From assembly GCA_017592775.1 (NCBI GenBank), contig JAGFNJ010000039.1, positions 1 through 51,312 of the forward strand: a DNA stretch of 51,312 nucleotides. Reading direction: 5' to 3'. Below the pieces are notes generated by a model. That model made no database searches, had not been told where the DNA came from, and worked only from the letters and a program-made list of their open reading frames with translations. The stretch is from Candidatus Accumulibacter conexus (lineage in GTDB: Bacteria; Pseudomonadota; Gammaproteobacteria; Burkholderiales; Rhodocyclaceae). Made by a program: the position numbers and the translations under genes. Below, one piece after another: positions 37,106 through 44,270 of this stretch (position 1 is its first letter; each line of letters begins with the position of its first letter).

Positions 37106-37128
37106 GTCGCCCCGCACTGCGGGACGAC
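37106..37128 (+). terminator. Weak terminator-like hairpin after the dehydrogenase gene
   Basis: GTCGCCCCGC and GCGGGACGAC pair with one mismatch around a three-base loop, starting three bases after the stop codon. No T-run follows, so termination would be inefficient or Rho-dependent. Confidence 0.35.
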
Positions 37129-37179
37129 TCTCCAGGGTGCTAGAATGCCGGCCCACGACAACTTCCGGAGCCTTGCGCG

Positions 37180-37890
37180 ATGATCGACGGTGAGCCAACT
37201 GCAGCGGCCACGGCCACTGTGCTGCCAACGGTCGAACGAACGACCGGCGAGTCGCCGCAGTGCGCCATCATCTGGTTGCACGGCCTCGGTGCCGACGGGC
37301 ACGACTTCGAGCCGATTGTCGATGAGTTCGACTTCGATCAACTGCCAGCCGTGCGCTTCGTGTTCCCGCACGCGCCGATGCGGCCCGTCACGATCAATGG
37401 TGGCTTCGTGATGCGCGCCTGGTACGACATCGTCTCGCCCGATTTCGCGCCAGGCCGCGAGGAAGGCGAGCACGTTCGCGAATCGGCACGACAGATCGAG
37501 GCACTGCTCGCGCGCGAGAATGCGCGCGGCATCCCGGACGGACGGATCGTCCTGGCCGGCTTCTCCCAAGGCGGCGTCATTGCCTTGCACAGCGGTCTGC
37601 GGCACTCGCGGCGACTGGCCGGAATCCTCGCGCTTTCCTGCTACCTGCCGCAAGCGGACACGCTGGCGACCGAAGCGCAAGCGGCCAACAGCGACGTCCC
37701 GATCTTCATGGCCCATGGCCGCGCCGACCCCGTGATCCCGTACGATCTCGGCAAGCGGTCGGCCAGGCTGCTGCAGGCGCAAGGCTACAAGCTGCAGTGG
37801 CATGGCTACGCGACGGCGCATTCGGTCTGCCTGGAGGAGCTGGAAGACATCGGTGGCTGGTTGAATCGGGTGCTCGCCGACGCGTTCTGA
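37180..37890 (+). CDS. Carboxylesterase/phospholipase-type alpha/beta hydrolase
   Basis: 236-residue serine hydrolase of the carboxylesterase / thioesterase (PF02230) family. The nucleophile motif is GFSQGG, the Asp lies in GRADPVIPY and the His in YATAHSV; the oxyanion motif is WLHGLGADGHDF. CGGAG lies about nine bases before the ATG, with a TAGAAT -10-like box at 37141. Relatives hydrolyse short-chain esters or lysophospholipids. Cytoplasmic. Stands after the dehydrogenase gene in the same direction with its own likely promoter. Confidence 0.92.
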   Translation: MIDGEPTAAATATVLPTVERTTGESPQCAIIWLHGLGADGHDFEPIVDEFDFDQLPAVRFVFPHAPMRPVTINGGFVMRAWYDIVSPDFAPGREEGEHVRESARQIEALLARENARGIPDGRIVLAGFSQGGVIALHSGLRHSRRLAGILALSCYLPQADTLATEAQAANSDVPIFMAHGRADPVIPYDLGKRSARLLQAQGYKLQWHGYATAHSVCLEELEDIGGWLNRVLADAF

Positions 37891-37989
37891 GGCCGGCCAA
37901 CACCTGCCACCTGGACGCTGCGCGCCGCCGGCGCGATGCGCAGTCGACGTCGCTTCTCGACTTGGCTACACTTGCGGAAATTCCTTACG

Positions 37990-38787
37990 ATGACCGGGGT
38001 GAATGCCGTGCGCAGAGTGATCTTCAACCAGAAGGGCGGTGTCGGCAAATCGACCATCACCTGCAACCTGGCGGCGGTTGCCGCCGGACGCGGTCGGCGT
38101 ACGCTACTGATCGACCTCGACCCGCAGGCCAATGCGTCACGCTACGTGCTGGGGCCCGCCCTCGACGAACAGAAGAAGACGCTCGCCAATTTCTTCGATG
38201 ACATCCTGGGCTACAAGCTGTTTCCCGAAGCGCTCGCCGCCTATGTCGTGCCGACACCATACCCCAACCTGGCGGTGCTGCCATCGGACGGGCGCCTGGA
38301 AGAAGTCCAGTTCAAGCTGGAGTCACGCTACAAGATGTACAAGCTGCGCGAGGCGCTGGAGAAGCTCGAAGGCTACGACGAGGTCTACATCGATACCCCG
38401 CCGGCGCTCAACTTTTTCACCCGCTCGGCGCTGATCGCTGCCGACCGCTGCCTGATTCCCTTCGACTGCGACGACTTCTCGCGGCGCGCGCTCTATTCCC
38501 TGCTCGACAGCGTGCGCGAGATCCAGAGTGACCACAATCATGCACTACGGATCGAAGGCATCGTCGTCAACCAGTACCAGGCGCGCGCCAATCTGCCGTT
38601 GCAGTTGGTCGATGAACTGCGCGCCGAGGGGCTACCGGTCCTTTCCACCTTCCTGTCCGCGTCGGTCAAGATCCGGGAATCGCATCACCTGGCCAGACCA
38701 ATGATCCATCTCGATCCGCGGCACAAGCTCAGCGCCGAGTTCACCGCACTCTACGACTGCCTGTGCCAATCCGCACCGCAGCCCTGA
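37990..38787 (+). CDS. ParA-family partition ATPase, orphan
   Basis: 265 residues from the ATG at 37990; the deviant Walker A is KGGVGKST near residues 15-22, followed by LIDLDPQAN and the Walker B region VYIDTPPAL. No parB or DNA-binding partner is adjacent, so this is not the chromosomal parAB pair. Orphan ParA-like proteins position cellular cargo such as chemoreceptor clusters, carboxysomes or storage granules. The start is uncertain, because an in-frame GTG at 38008 would also keep the P-loop. It is followed by a large protein gene with an HPr-like motif. Confidence 0.88.
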   Translation: MTGVNAVRRVIFNQKGGVGKSTITCNLAAVAAGRGRRTLLIDLDPQANASRYVLGPALDEQKKTLANFFDDILGYKLFPEALAAYVVPTPYPNLAVLPSDGRLEEVQFKLESRYKMYKLREALEKLEGYDEVYIDTPPALNFFTRSALIAADRCLIPFDCDDFSRRALYSLLDSVREIQSDHNHALRIEGIVVNQYQARANLPLQLVDELRAEGLPVLSTFLSASVKIRESHHLARPMIHLDPRHKLSAEFTALYDCLCQSAPQP

Positions 38788-39247
38788 GCCATCCACAGGG
38801 ACGTCGGCAGCCATCCGGCCGGATGCCTGTCGGCGCCGCTCACCGAAGCCACCGTGGCGCATGGGCCCGCGCGGGCGGTAGCGGCCATCCCGCATCCACA
38901 GGGCGACTCCTCTCGTATCACGGGAACATCGCAGCGGCGTGCTGTGATGTTTCAAACACTTCAGAGCAAAGGAGCAGGGCGAGTTGATCGCCATCCTGGC
39001 ACCGATGAAGGGTGACATCGTCACGGTCAAGTGAGGGCGCGGTACCAGCCGGTGGTCGCCGGGGCAGGGGAACGGCAGGAGCAGCTGATTCCCTGACCCG
39101 GAAGTCCACCGGGACGGCGCAGCAGCCACGCCAATGGCCCGGCTACTGGCGGCTCGCACCGTAACTTTGTTGTGCCGCCCGAGGCCAATTCGTCGCAGAA
39201 TGTCGCCCGCCAGCCCGGCAATCGACGCCGGACGAAGGGACAACGAA
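38788..39247. other. Gap with a strong hairpin and a 16-codon frame
   Basis: About 460 bases without a secure gene. AACATCGCAG (38925-38934) pairs with CTGTGATGTT (38942-38951) over ten base pairs including one G-U pair. Downstream, AAAGGAG at 38973-38979 precedes a TTG-started frame of 16 codons reading ILAPMKGDIVTVK at its end (stop about 39032-39034). The first part of the next gene's frame (from 39134) has no start signal. Confidence 0.45.
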
Positions 39248-40831
39248 TTGGACGGATCGACACCACCCATTTGCGCAGCCAGTACGGCGGACGAGGCCGT
39301 GATCGACGACCGCGAGTTCTGCGCCCTGGTCCGCCAGCGTGGCGGAACTCTGCTCGAACTGTCCGGCAGACTGGCCGCCATGCGTGCCGGCGAAGCGCCC
39401 CTGACGCGGCCTCTTGTGGGGCGCCTGCTGCTGGAGGCCGGGCAGATGGAGACGCTTCTGGACGAGTATGGCGCACCCCAGAATCATTGCTGGAGCAGGT
39501 TCCGCGCCCTGGTGGCTTCGCTGAAGAACTTCGCCCGCATCGGCGAGGTTCTCGCCTACATGCAGCGCCGCCTGTCGAGCTACCGGCTCCTGCCGGTAGC
39601 GGGCGATTTCCCGGCCGCGACCACCGAGCGACTGCGGCTGCTGACTGAGGTCATCGCCGCAGTCGCTGCCGCTCTGGTCGAGGAAGCGCAGGCAGTCGGC
39701 ATCGAGCTGCCGGCGACCACTCCGCAGCCCCCCGACAGCGACGACGCCCAGCCGGCCGGCCGCCTTGCCCGCGACCGCGGCGACCGGATCACCTGCGACA
39801 CGGCCACCACGGTCCCCCGTCTGGCAACGGAATTCCTCAATCTCGCAGTCGATGGTGACCTGCTGCGCACGGCGGCGCTGGTCGCCCCGGAGGACTATGC
39901 CGCCTGCTTCCCCGACCCGGTCAGCGAGGAACGTCTGCGCCAGCTGACCTTTCGCTTCCACAACCTGCAGTCCCTCTACGACACGTACGTTGCCGGCACG
40001 TCCAGAGAAAGCGGCGACGACGACCTGCCGATCCTGCGCGGCCACGCCAGCGTCATCTATCACCTGCTCGAAATCGCCACCGACCTCGCCCACTACTACG
40101 AACGTCACGCCAGTCCGCGCACTGCCGACGCCGTTCTGCGCGAACGGCCGGTGGTGGACACCGATGCCACCATGGCAACCCTTTTCGGCTACGCCATGGT
40201 CTTCTCGAGCGACTACCTGGCAGGCGGCCAGCGCCTCTGCCACGGTATCCTCGGCCGCTACGCCGAGCCGGGACGCCTCGACGTGCCGGTGCCCAGCTAT
40301 CGCGGCTTCCACGTCCGCCCGTCCAACCTGGTGGCGCGCATCGTCGCCTACTACGGCAGTTCGGTGCAGATGCAACTGGACGACAGCCTCTTCGATGCCG
40401 CCTCGCCCTTCGAACTCTTTCGCGCCAACGAGACGATCAACGCCCGCAAGCGCCGCTGGCTGGCATCGGAAATCGCCCGCGTCCATCCCGATTGCGCCGA
40501 CTTCTGCGCACCGCAAGCCATCGCGGCCGCCGTTCTGGCGATCGTGCATCGCCTTGCCGGCGAGGGGAAGATCATGCTTTACCGCCAGCCCCTCGAGTTC
40601 TCCGACCAGCTCGGCCGCCGTCAGGGCAGCGTTCTCGAGAACAGCGTGGCCGAGATCGCCCAGTTGCAGGCGACGGGCCAGCTCGAAATCCGCACCGACC
40701 TGACGGTGACCTTCATCGGCGACAAGCGCGTCCTCGCCGACCTCGACGTCCTTGCCCGCTGCGGTTACGGCGAGGACGCCTTCGGCAACAACGTCGTACT
40801 GCCGAAGGCCCTGTCGTACCTGCGGCGATAG
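39248..40831 (+). CDS. Large protein with an HPr-like phospho-histidine motif
   Basis: 527 residues if started at the TTG at 39248, which has AAGGGA seven bases upstream; an ATG at 39134 or 39200 would add 38 or 16 residues but lacks a ribosome site. The N-terminal 330 residues are helical with no motif I know. At His about 355 (codon 40310-40312) the sequence YRGFHVRPSNLVARIVAYYGS matches the HPr active site pattern (G-L/F-H-x-R-P followed by a helix), and the following 50 residues, with SLFDAASPFELF, run parallel to the HPr fold. So this looks like a PTS phosphocarrier-like domain within a large protein. Phosphate donor and target are unknown; no Enzyme I gene is in the window. Confidence 0.7.
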   Translation: MDGSTPPICAASTADEAVIDDREFCALVRQRGGTLLELSGRLAAMRAGEAPLTRPLVGRLLLEAGQMETLLDEYGAPQNHCWSRFRALVASLKNFARIGEVLAYMQRRLSSYRLLPVAGDFPAATTERLRLLTEVIAAVAAALVEEAQAVGIELPATTPQPPDSDDAQPAGRLARDRGDRITCDTATTVPRLATEFLNLAVDGDLLRTAALVAPEDYAACFPDPVSEERLRQLTFRFHNLQSLYDTYVAGTSRESGDDDLPILRGHASVIYHLLEIATDLAHYYERHASPRTADAVLRERPVVDTDATMATLFGYAMVFSSDYLAGGQRLCHGILGRYAEPGRLDVPVPSYRGFHVRPSNLVARIVAYYGSSVQMQLDDSLFDAASPFELFRANETINARKRRWLASEIARVHPDCADFCAPQAIAAAVLAIVHRLAGEGKIMLYRQPLEFSDQLGRRQGSVLENSVAEIAQLQATGQLEIRTDLTVTFIGDKRVLADLDVLARCGYGEDAFGNNVVLPKALSYLRR

Positions 40832-40873
40832 CCCGGCTCAGCGTGGACTGGCGGGATGCCGGAAGTGCTGTCG

Positions 40874-41650
40874 TCAGCCCGTCTGCGAGCTGCCGAGCCG
40901 CTCGACAAGCCGCACGATGGCCTCGATGACGGCCTCCGGCTGATCGCGCTGCGGCGAGTGCCCGCAATGCGCGAGCTTGAGCAGCGTGACGTCGGGCGCC
41001 GCATCGGCGATGCACTCGATCTGGCGCATCGTCGCGTACTCGTCGTCTTCGCCCTGGATGGCGAGCAGCGGGCAGCGGATCGCCGGCAGGCAACCGGTGA
41101 TGTCCCAGCCAAGAAATTCGGGTGCCAACCAGGTATCGTGCCAGGAACGAAAGACGGCCTCGGCATCGCGATGGTGACGGGCGAGCAGGTGCCGCCAGTC
41201 GCTGCCGGCAAACAGCTCGCCGGCGCGCCGGATCCCTGCCAGCGCTTTCTCCTCGACGAACTCGTGCGGCGCCAGGACGACCACGCCCGCCACGTCCTGC
41301 GGCGACGCAGCGGCATGCAGCAAAGCGATCGAGCCGCCGTCGCTGTGGCCGACGAGCAACGGTCGCGCGATGGCGAGCACCGCGAGCAGGGACGGCAGGC
41401 GCTGCAGCGCCTCCTCGTGCAGGTAGCGTGGCGTCCGCGGCAACGCTGGCGGCGACGAGTTCCCATGCCCCGCACGCGACCAGACCAGAGCACCGCAACC
41501 GGTCGCCTGCGCTACCCGCGCCGGGAAATCCCGCCACGACGACAGGCTGCCGAGTGCCTCGTGAAGAAAGACGAGCGTCGGCCGCTGCGCGCGCGATGCG
41601 GCGATGCGCCGGTATTCCAGCGCCTGCCCGGCAACGACGATCTGGCTCAC
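40874..41650 (-). CDS. Alpha/beta-fold hydrolase
   Basis: 258 residues from a GTG that overlaps a short upstream frame by four bases (GTGA). Nucleophile elbow GHSDGGS, an HG-like oxyanion region LVFLHEALGSLSSW, Asp in GEDDEYAT and His in CGHSPQRDQPE. It resembles the hydrolases related to BioH and meta-cleavage-product hydrolases; the substrate is unknown. The frame remains open far upstream (to 41926), but that part is Arg-rich and low in complexity, so I prefer the GTG. Convergent with the HPr-like gene, stop codons 42 bases apart. Confidence 0.88.
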   Translation of the reverse strand: MSQIVVAGQALEYRRIAASRAQRPTLVFLHEALGSLSSWRDFPARVAQATGCGALVWSRAGHGNSSPPALPRTPRYLHEEALQRLPSLLAVLAIARPLLVGHSDGGSIALLHAAASPQDVAGVVVLAPHEFVEEKALAGIRRAGELFAGSDWRHLLARHHRDAEAVFRSWHDTWLAPEFLGWDITGCLPAIRCPLLAIQGEDDEYATMRQIECIADAAPDVTLLKLAHCGHSPQRDQPEAVIEAIVRLVERLGSSQTG

Positions 41651-41760
41651 GTCCGGAGCGAGAGAGCCGGCTGACCGAGATCGAGCGCCTCGGCATCGCG
41701 CGCAACGTTGCGGCGCCTGGCAGGCGCGCGTGCGGGTAGCAGCGGCTTGAGATCGATCAT
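41647..41760 (-). CDS. Candidate 37-residue protein coupled to the hydrolase
   Basis: Short frame starting MIDLKPLLPARAPARRRN and ending at the hydrolase GTG with a four-base overlap. Basic first half, acidic second half, no membrane segment. The ribosome site is unclear. The overlap and plausible composition make it worth listing; I do not recognise it, and it may be accidental. An intact longer homologue elsewhere would suggest it is a fragment. Confidence 0.35.
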   Translation of the reverse strand: MIDLKPLLPARAPARRRNVARDAEALDLGQPALSLRT

Positions 41761-42158
41761 GATGCATCGATGGTAGCAGACCATTCCAAGTACGGTATCG
41801 CCAAGCCAAGGATTTCATGATCACTTGCTCAGCCGGGCGAAGAGCCGGCGCTACCGGCCGGCGCCGCGGTCGACCACGGCGGTCGGTCCACTGAAGACAG
41901 GAACCCTGTCGGTTGAACGCAAGCACCGACTCGCTGGCAGGGCAAGGCGCGTCCGCCGTAGCGAAAGTGGCGCACTGGGCGAGCGGTGCAGGTCAGGTGA
42001 CGCAGCCCAGTGCTCGACCGCCCGTGACCCGTGCTGTAACATGGCCTGCCGGCATGGGCCATTGACCGCCGGAGCCCCGCCGGCATTGGCCCGCTCCCAC
42101 CCCGGGAAGTGCCGCAGCCACTTGATCGCCTGCTTTCCCCAACCCAGGAGACCTCACC
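41761..42158. other. 398-base divergent gap before the DUF2092 gene
   Basis: Two inverted repeats are visible. GTCGGT/ACCGAC (41908-41930) is flanked by CCCTG and CAGGG. GCACTGGGC (41972-41980) pairs perfectly with GCCCAGTGC (42005-42013) around a 24-base loop. No reading frame with a good start signal is seen. Promoters for the DUF2092 gene probably lie between about 42020 and 42100. Confidence 0.45.
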
Positions 42159-42929
42159 ATGCGACAACACCCACTCGTACTCGGCTTGCTGGCACTTTCG
42201 CTCGCGGCACCCGGCATCGGCGCCGAACCGGCCCCGCCAGCGACCTCGCAGCTCGCCGGCAATGCGGTTGACCCGGCCTCGATCCAGGCGCTCAGGAAAA
42301 TGGGCGCTTACCTGCAAACGCTGCAGCGCTTTCAGGTCAGGACCGAACTGTCATCGGAAACGGTGCTCGAGGATGGTCAGAAGCTGCAGCAGAATGCGTC
42401 GGCCGAGGTTCAGGTGCAGCGCCCGAATAAACTGCGCGCCCGCATGTGGAGTGCCCGCGCCGAACGTGAACTGATCTATCAGGATCGCTCCGCCACCCTC
42501 TACACGCCGGCGCTCAAATACTACGCCACTGCGGAAGTGGCCGACACCATCGGCGGCATGATCGACCAGCTCGAAGCCAGGTACGGCGTGCAGGTTCCGC
42601 TGTCGGATCTGTTCCTCTGGGGAACCGATGCGGCGCCGCTTGACCGGATCGAATCGGCGATGAATGCCGGTCAGGACCTCATCGGCCCGGACCTGTGCGA
42701 TCACTACGCGTTTCGCCAGGGCAAGGTCGATTGGCAGATCTGGATCAGGACCGGCGAGTCGCCACTGCCGCGCAAGCTGGTGATCACCAATCGGACTGAC
42801 GAGGCCCGACCGCAATCCGTCTCCTACCTCGCCTGGAACCTGAAGCCAGGCTTCAAGGACACGATCTTCAAGTTCACCCCGCCCAGGGATGCTCAGGCCA
42901 TCGGCATCCGTCCGCTGAACACCAAGTAA
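42159..42929 (+). CDS. DUF2092 periplasmic protein
   Basis: 256 residues with a signal peptide (MRQHPLVLGLLALSLAAPGIGA) and a DUF2092 domain, an outer-membrane-lipoprotein-carrier-like (LolA-type) beta fold; conserved parts include YLQTLQRFQVRTE, VQVQRPNKLRARM and the closing FKFTPPRDAQAI. Probably a periplasmic lipid- or hydrophobe-binding protein. The function is not established. Twelve bases after its stop begins the gene of a Gly/Asn-rich exported protein, so the two are one operon. The ATG is preceded by CCAGGAGA at the right distance. Confidence 0.9.
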   Translation: MRQHPLVLGLLALSLAAPGIGAEPAPPATSQLAGNAVDPASIQALRKMGAYLQTLQRFQVRTELSSETVLEDGQKLQQNASAEVQVQRPNKLRARMWSARAERELIYQDRSATLYTPALKYYATAEVADTIGGMIDQLEARYGVQVPLSDLFLWGTDAAPLDRIESAMNAGQDLIGPDLCDHYAFRQGKVDWQIWIRTGESPLPRKLVITNRTDEARPQSVSYLAWNLKPGFKDTIFKFTPPRDAQAIGIRPLNTK

Positions 42930-42941
42930 AGGAGAGTCATC

Positions 42942-43421
42942 ATGCAGAAGACATCGGGCAGACTGTTCCTGGCTCCCCTGAGCGCACTCCTCCTCGCCAG
43001 CTTCGCGCTGGCTCCGCTGGCCGAGGCACGCGGTGGCGGCGGTGGCGGCGGCGGTCACCAGGGGGGACGTGGCGGTGGACGCGACGTGCAGGTCAACAAC
43101 AGCCAGCGCGACGTGCGCGCCACCAACGTCCGCAACACCAGCGTCAACAACGTCAACGTGAACCGCAACGTCAACGTGGACGTCGATCGTCGTGGTGGTG
43201 GATGGAATGACAACTATCATCCCGTCGCCACCGCCGCGGCCGTCACCGCCACCGTCGCCGTCACCGCCGCCGTCGTCGGTTCCGTCGTCCGCACGGTTCC
43301 CGCCAACTGCGCGCCCTACAACTACAACGGAGTCGTCTATCAGCAGTGCGGCAGCACTTGGTATCAGCCGCAGTATGTCGGCAGCGACGTCCAGTACGTG
43401 GTGGTCAATCCGCCGCGCTGA
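42942..43421 (+). CDS. Gly/Asn-rich exported protein paired with DUF2092
   Basis: 159 residues. Signal peptide with hydrophobic run LLLASFALAPL and a likely cut after AEA. A poly-Gly stretch follows, then short repeats rich in Asn and Val (VNNVNVNRNVNVDVDRR) near residues 67-83. A second hydrophobic segment at about 92-115 (Ala/Val/Thr) may insert in a membrane. The C-terminus has two Cys (CAPYNYNGVVYQQCG) that could form a disulfide, with a YYP/YQP-like tail. It resembles small exported proteins found next to DUF2092 genes. The ATG has AAAGGAG upstream. The role is unknown. Confidence 0.88.
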   Translation: MQKTSGRLFLAPLSALLLASFALAPLAEARGGGGGGGGHQGGRGGGRDVQVNNSQRDVRATNVRNTSVNNVNVNRNVNVDVDRRGGGWNDNYHPVATAAAVTATVAVTAAVVGSVVRTVPANCAPYNYNGVVYQQCGSTWYQPQYVGSDVQYVVVNPPR

Positions 43422-43651
43422 GGTCGGCGGTGTTGCCTCGCTGGCATAGCCGAGTTCCTGCTTCGCGTCGCGATGCCGTGCCAGCTGCAGGAATCGTCGA
43501 CGGTAGCGGCAGGGACGTTGCGCGGCGTCGGCCAGGACGGCGAGGCTGATCGCAGGTTCGGACGGCTCACCGTAGCCCGGGCAGCCGAGGTGCCGATGGC
43601 GTCGTCATCGCCGCCCGGTGGCCCGGCAGGTTGACCACATTCGCTGTCCGC

Positions 43652-44122
43652 TCAGCCGGCGGCCGGCGGCCGGAGACACCGCTGGCTCGCCAGCAGGCGG
43701 TCGAGCTGATTGGCGAAGGCCTGCCGGTCGCCTGCCGAGAAGGCCGCCGGTCCGCCGGTGTCCACGCCGCTGCTGCGCAGACCCTCGAGGAAATTGCGCA
43801 GTCCCAGCCGCTCATCGATGTTGCCGGCATCGAGCAACTCGCCACGCGGATCGAGCACGCGCGCACCTTTGGCGATCGCCTGCGCCGCCAGCGGCACATC
43901 GGCGGTGATGACGAGGTCGCCTGCCGCCACCTCCTCGACGATACGGCGATCAGCGACATCGAATCCTGCCGGCACCTGCAACGCGCGGATCCAGGGTGAC
44001 GGCGGCGGCCGCAACATCTGGTTGGCGATCAGCGTCAGATGGACCTGCACGCGGTTCGCCGCCCGATACAGGATGTCCTTGATCGCCGCGGGGCAGGCAT
44101 CGGCATCGACCCAGATTTTCAT
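43652..44122 (-). CDS. DUF188 / YaiI-YqxD family protein
   Basis: 156 residues, starting at an ATG with GGAG about eleven bases upstream; it begins [11 protein letters not shown], the family signature. Further conserved blocks: [10 protein letters not shown] and [11 protein letters not shown]. The fold is related to PIN-type nucleases by structure prediction in the literature as I recall, but no activity is secure. Stands alone, downstream of comEC and on the same strand. Confidence 0.93.
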   Translation of the reverse strand: MKIWVDADACPAAIKDILYRAANRVQVHLTLIANQMLRPPPSPWIRALQVPAGFDVADRRIVEEVAAGDLVITADVPLAAQAIAKGARVLDPRGELLDAGNIDERLGLRNFLEGLRSSGVDTGGPAAFSAGDRQAFANQLDRLLASQRCLRPPAAG

Positions 44123-44270
44123 GACGGGGGGCTCTCCAGTGGGAACGCCACAATAGCACCTACGCATCCCCGGGCGGGCGCGACACGGAGCGTAGCGGCT
44201 TGTCCGCGAGGCCAGACAGCGCGGCAGCGGGCTTTCCGCAGCAGCCGTTCAACCCGAGCGAGCCGCTGAA

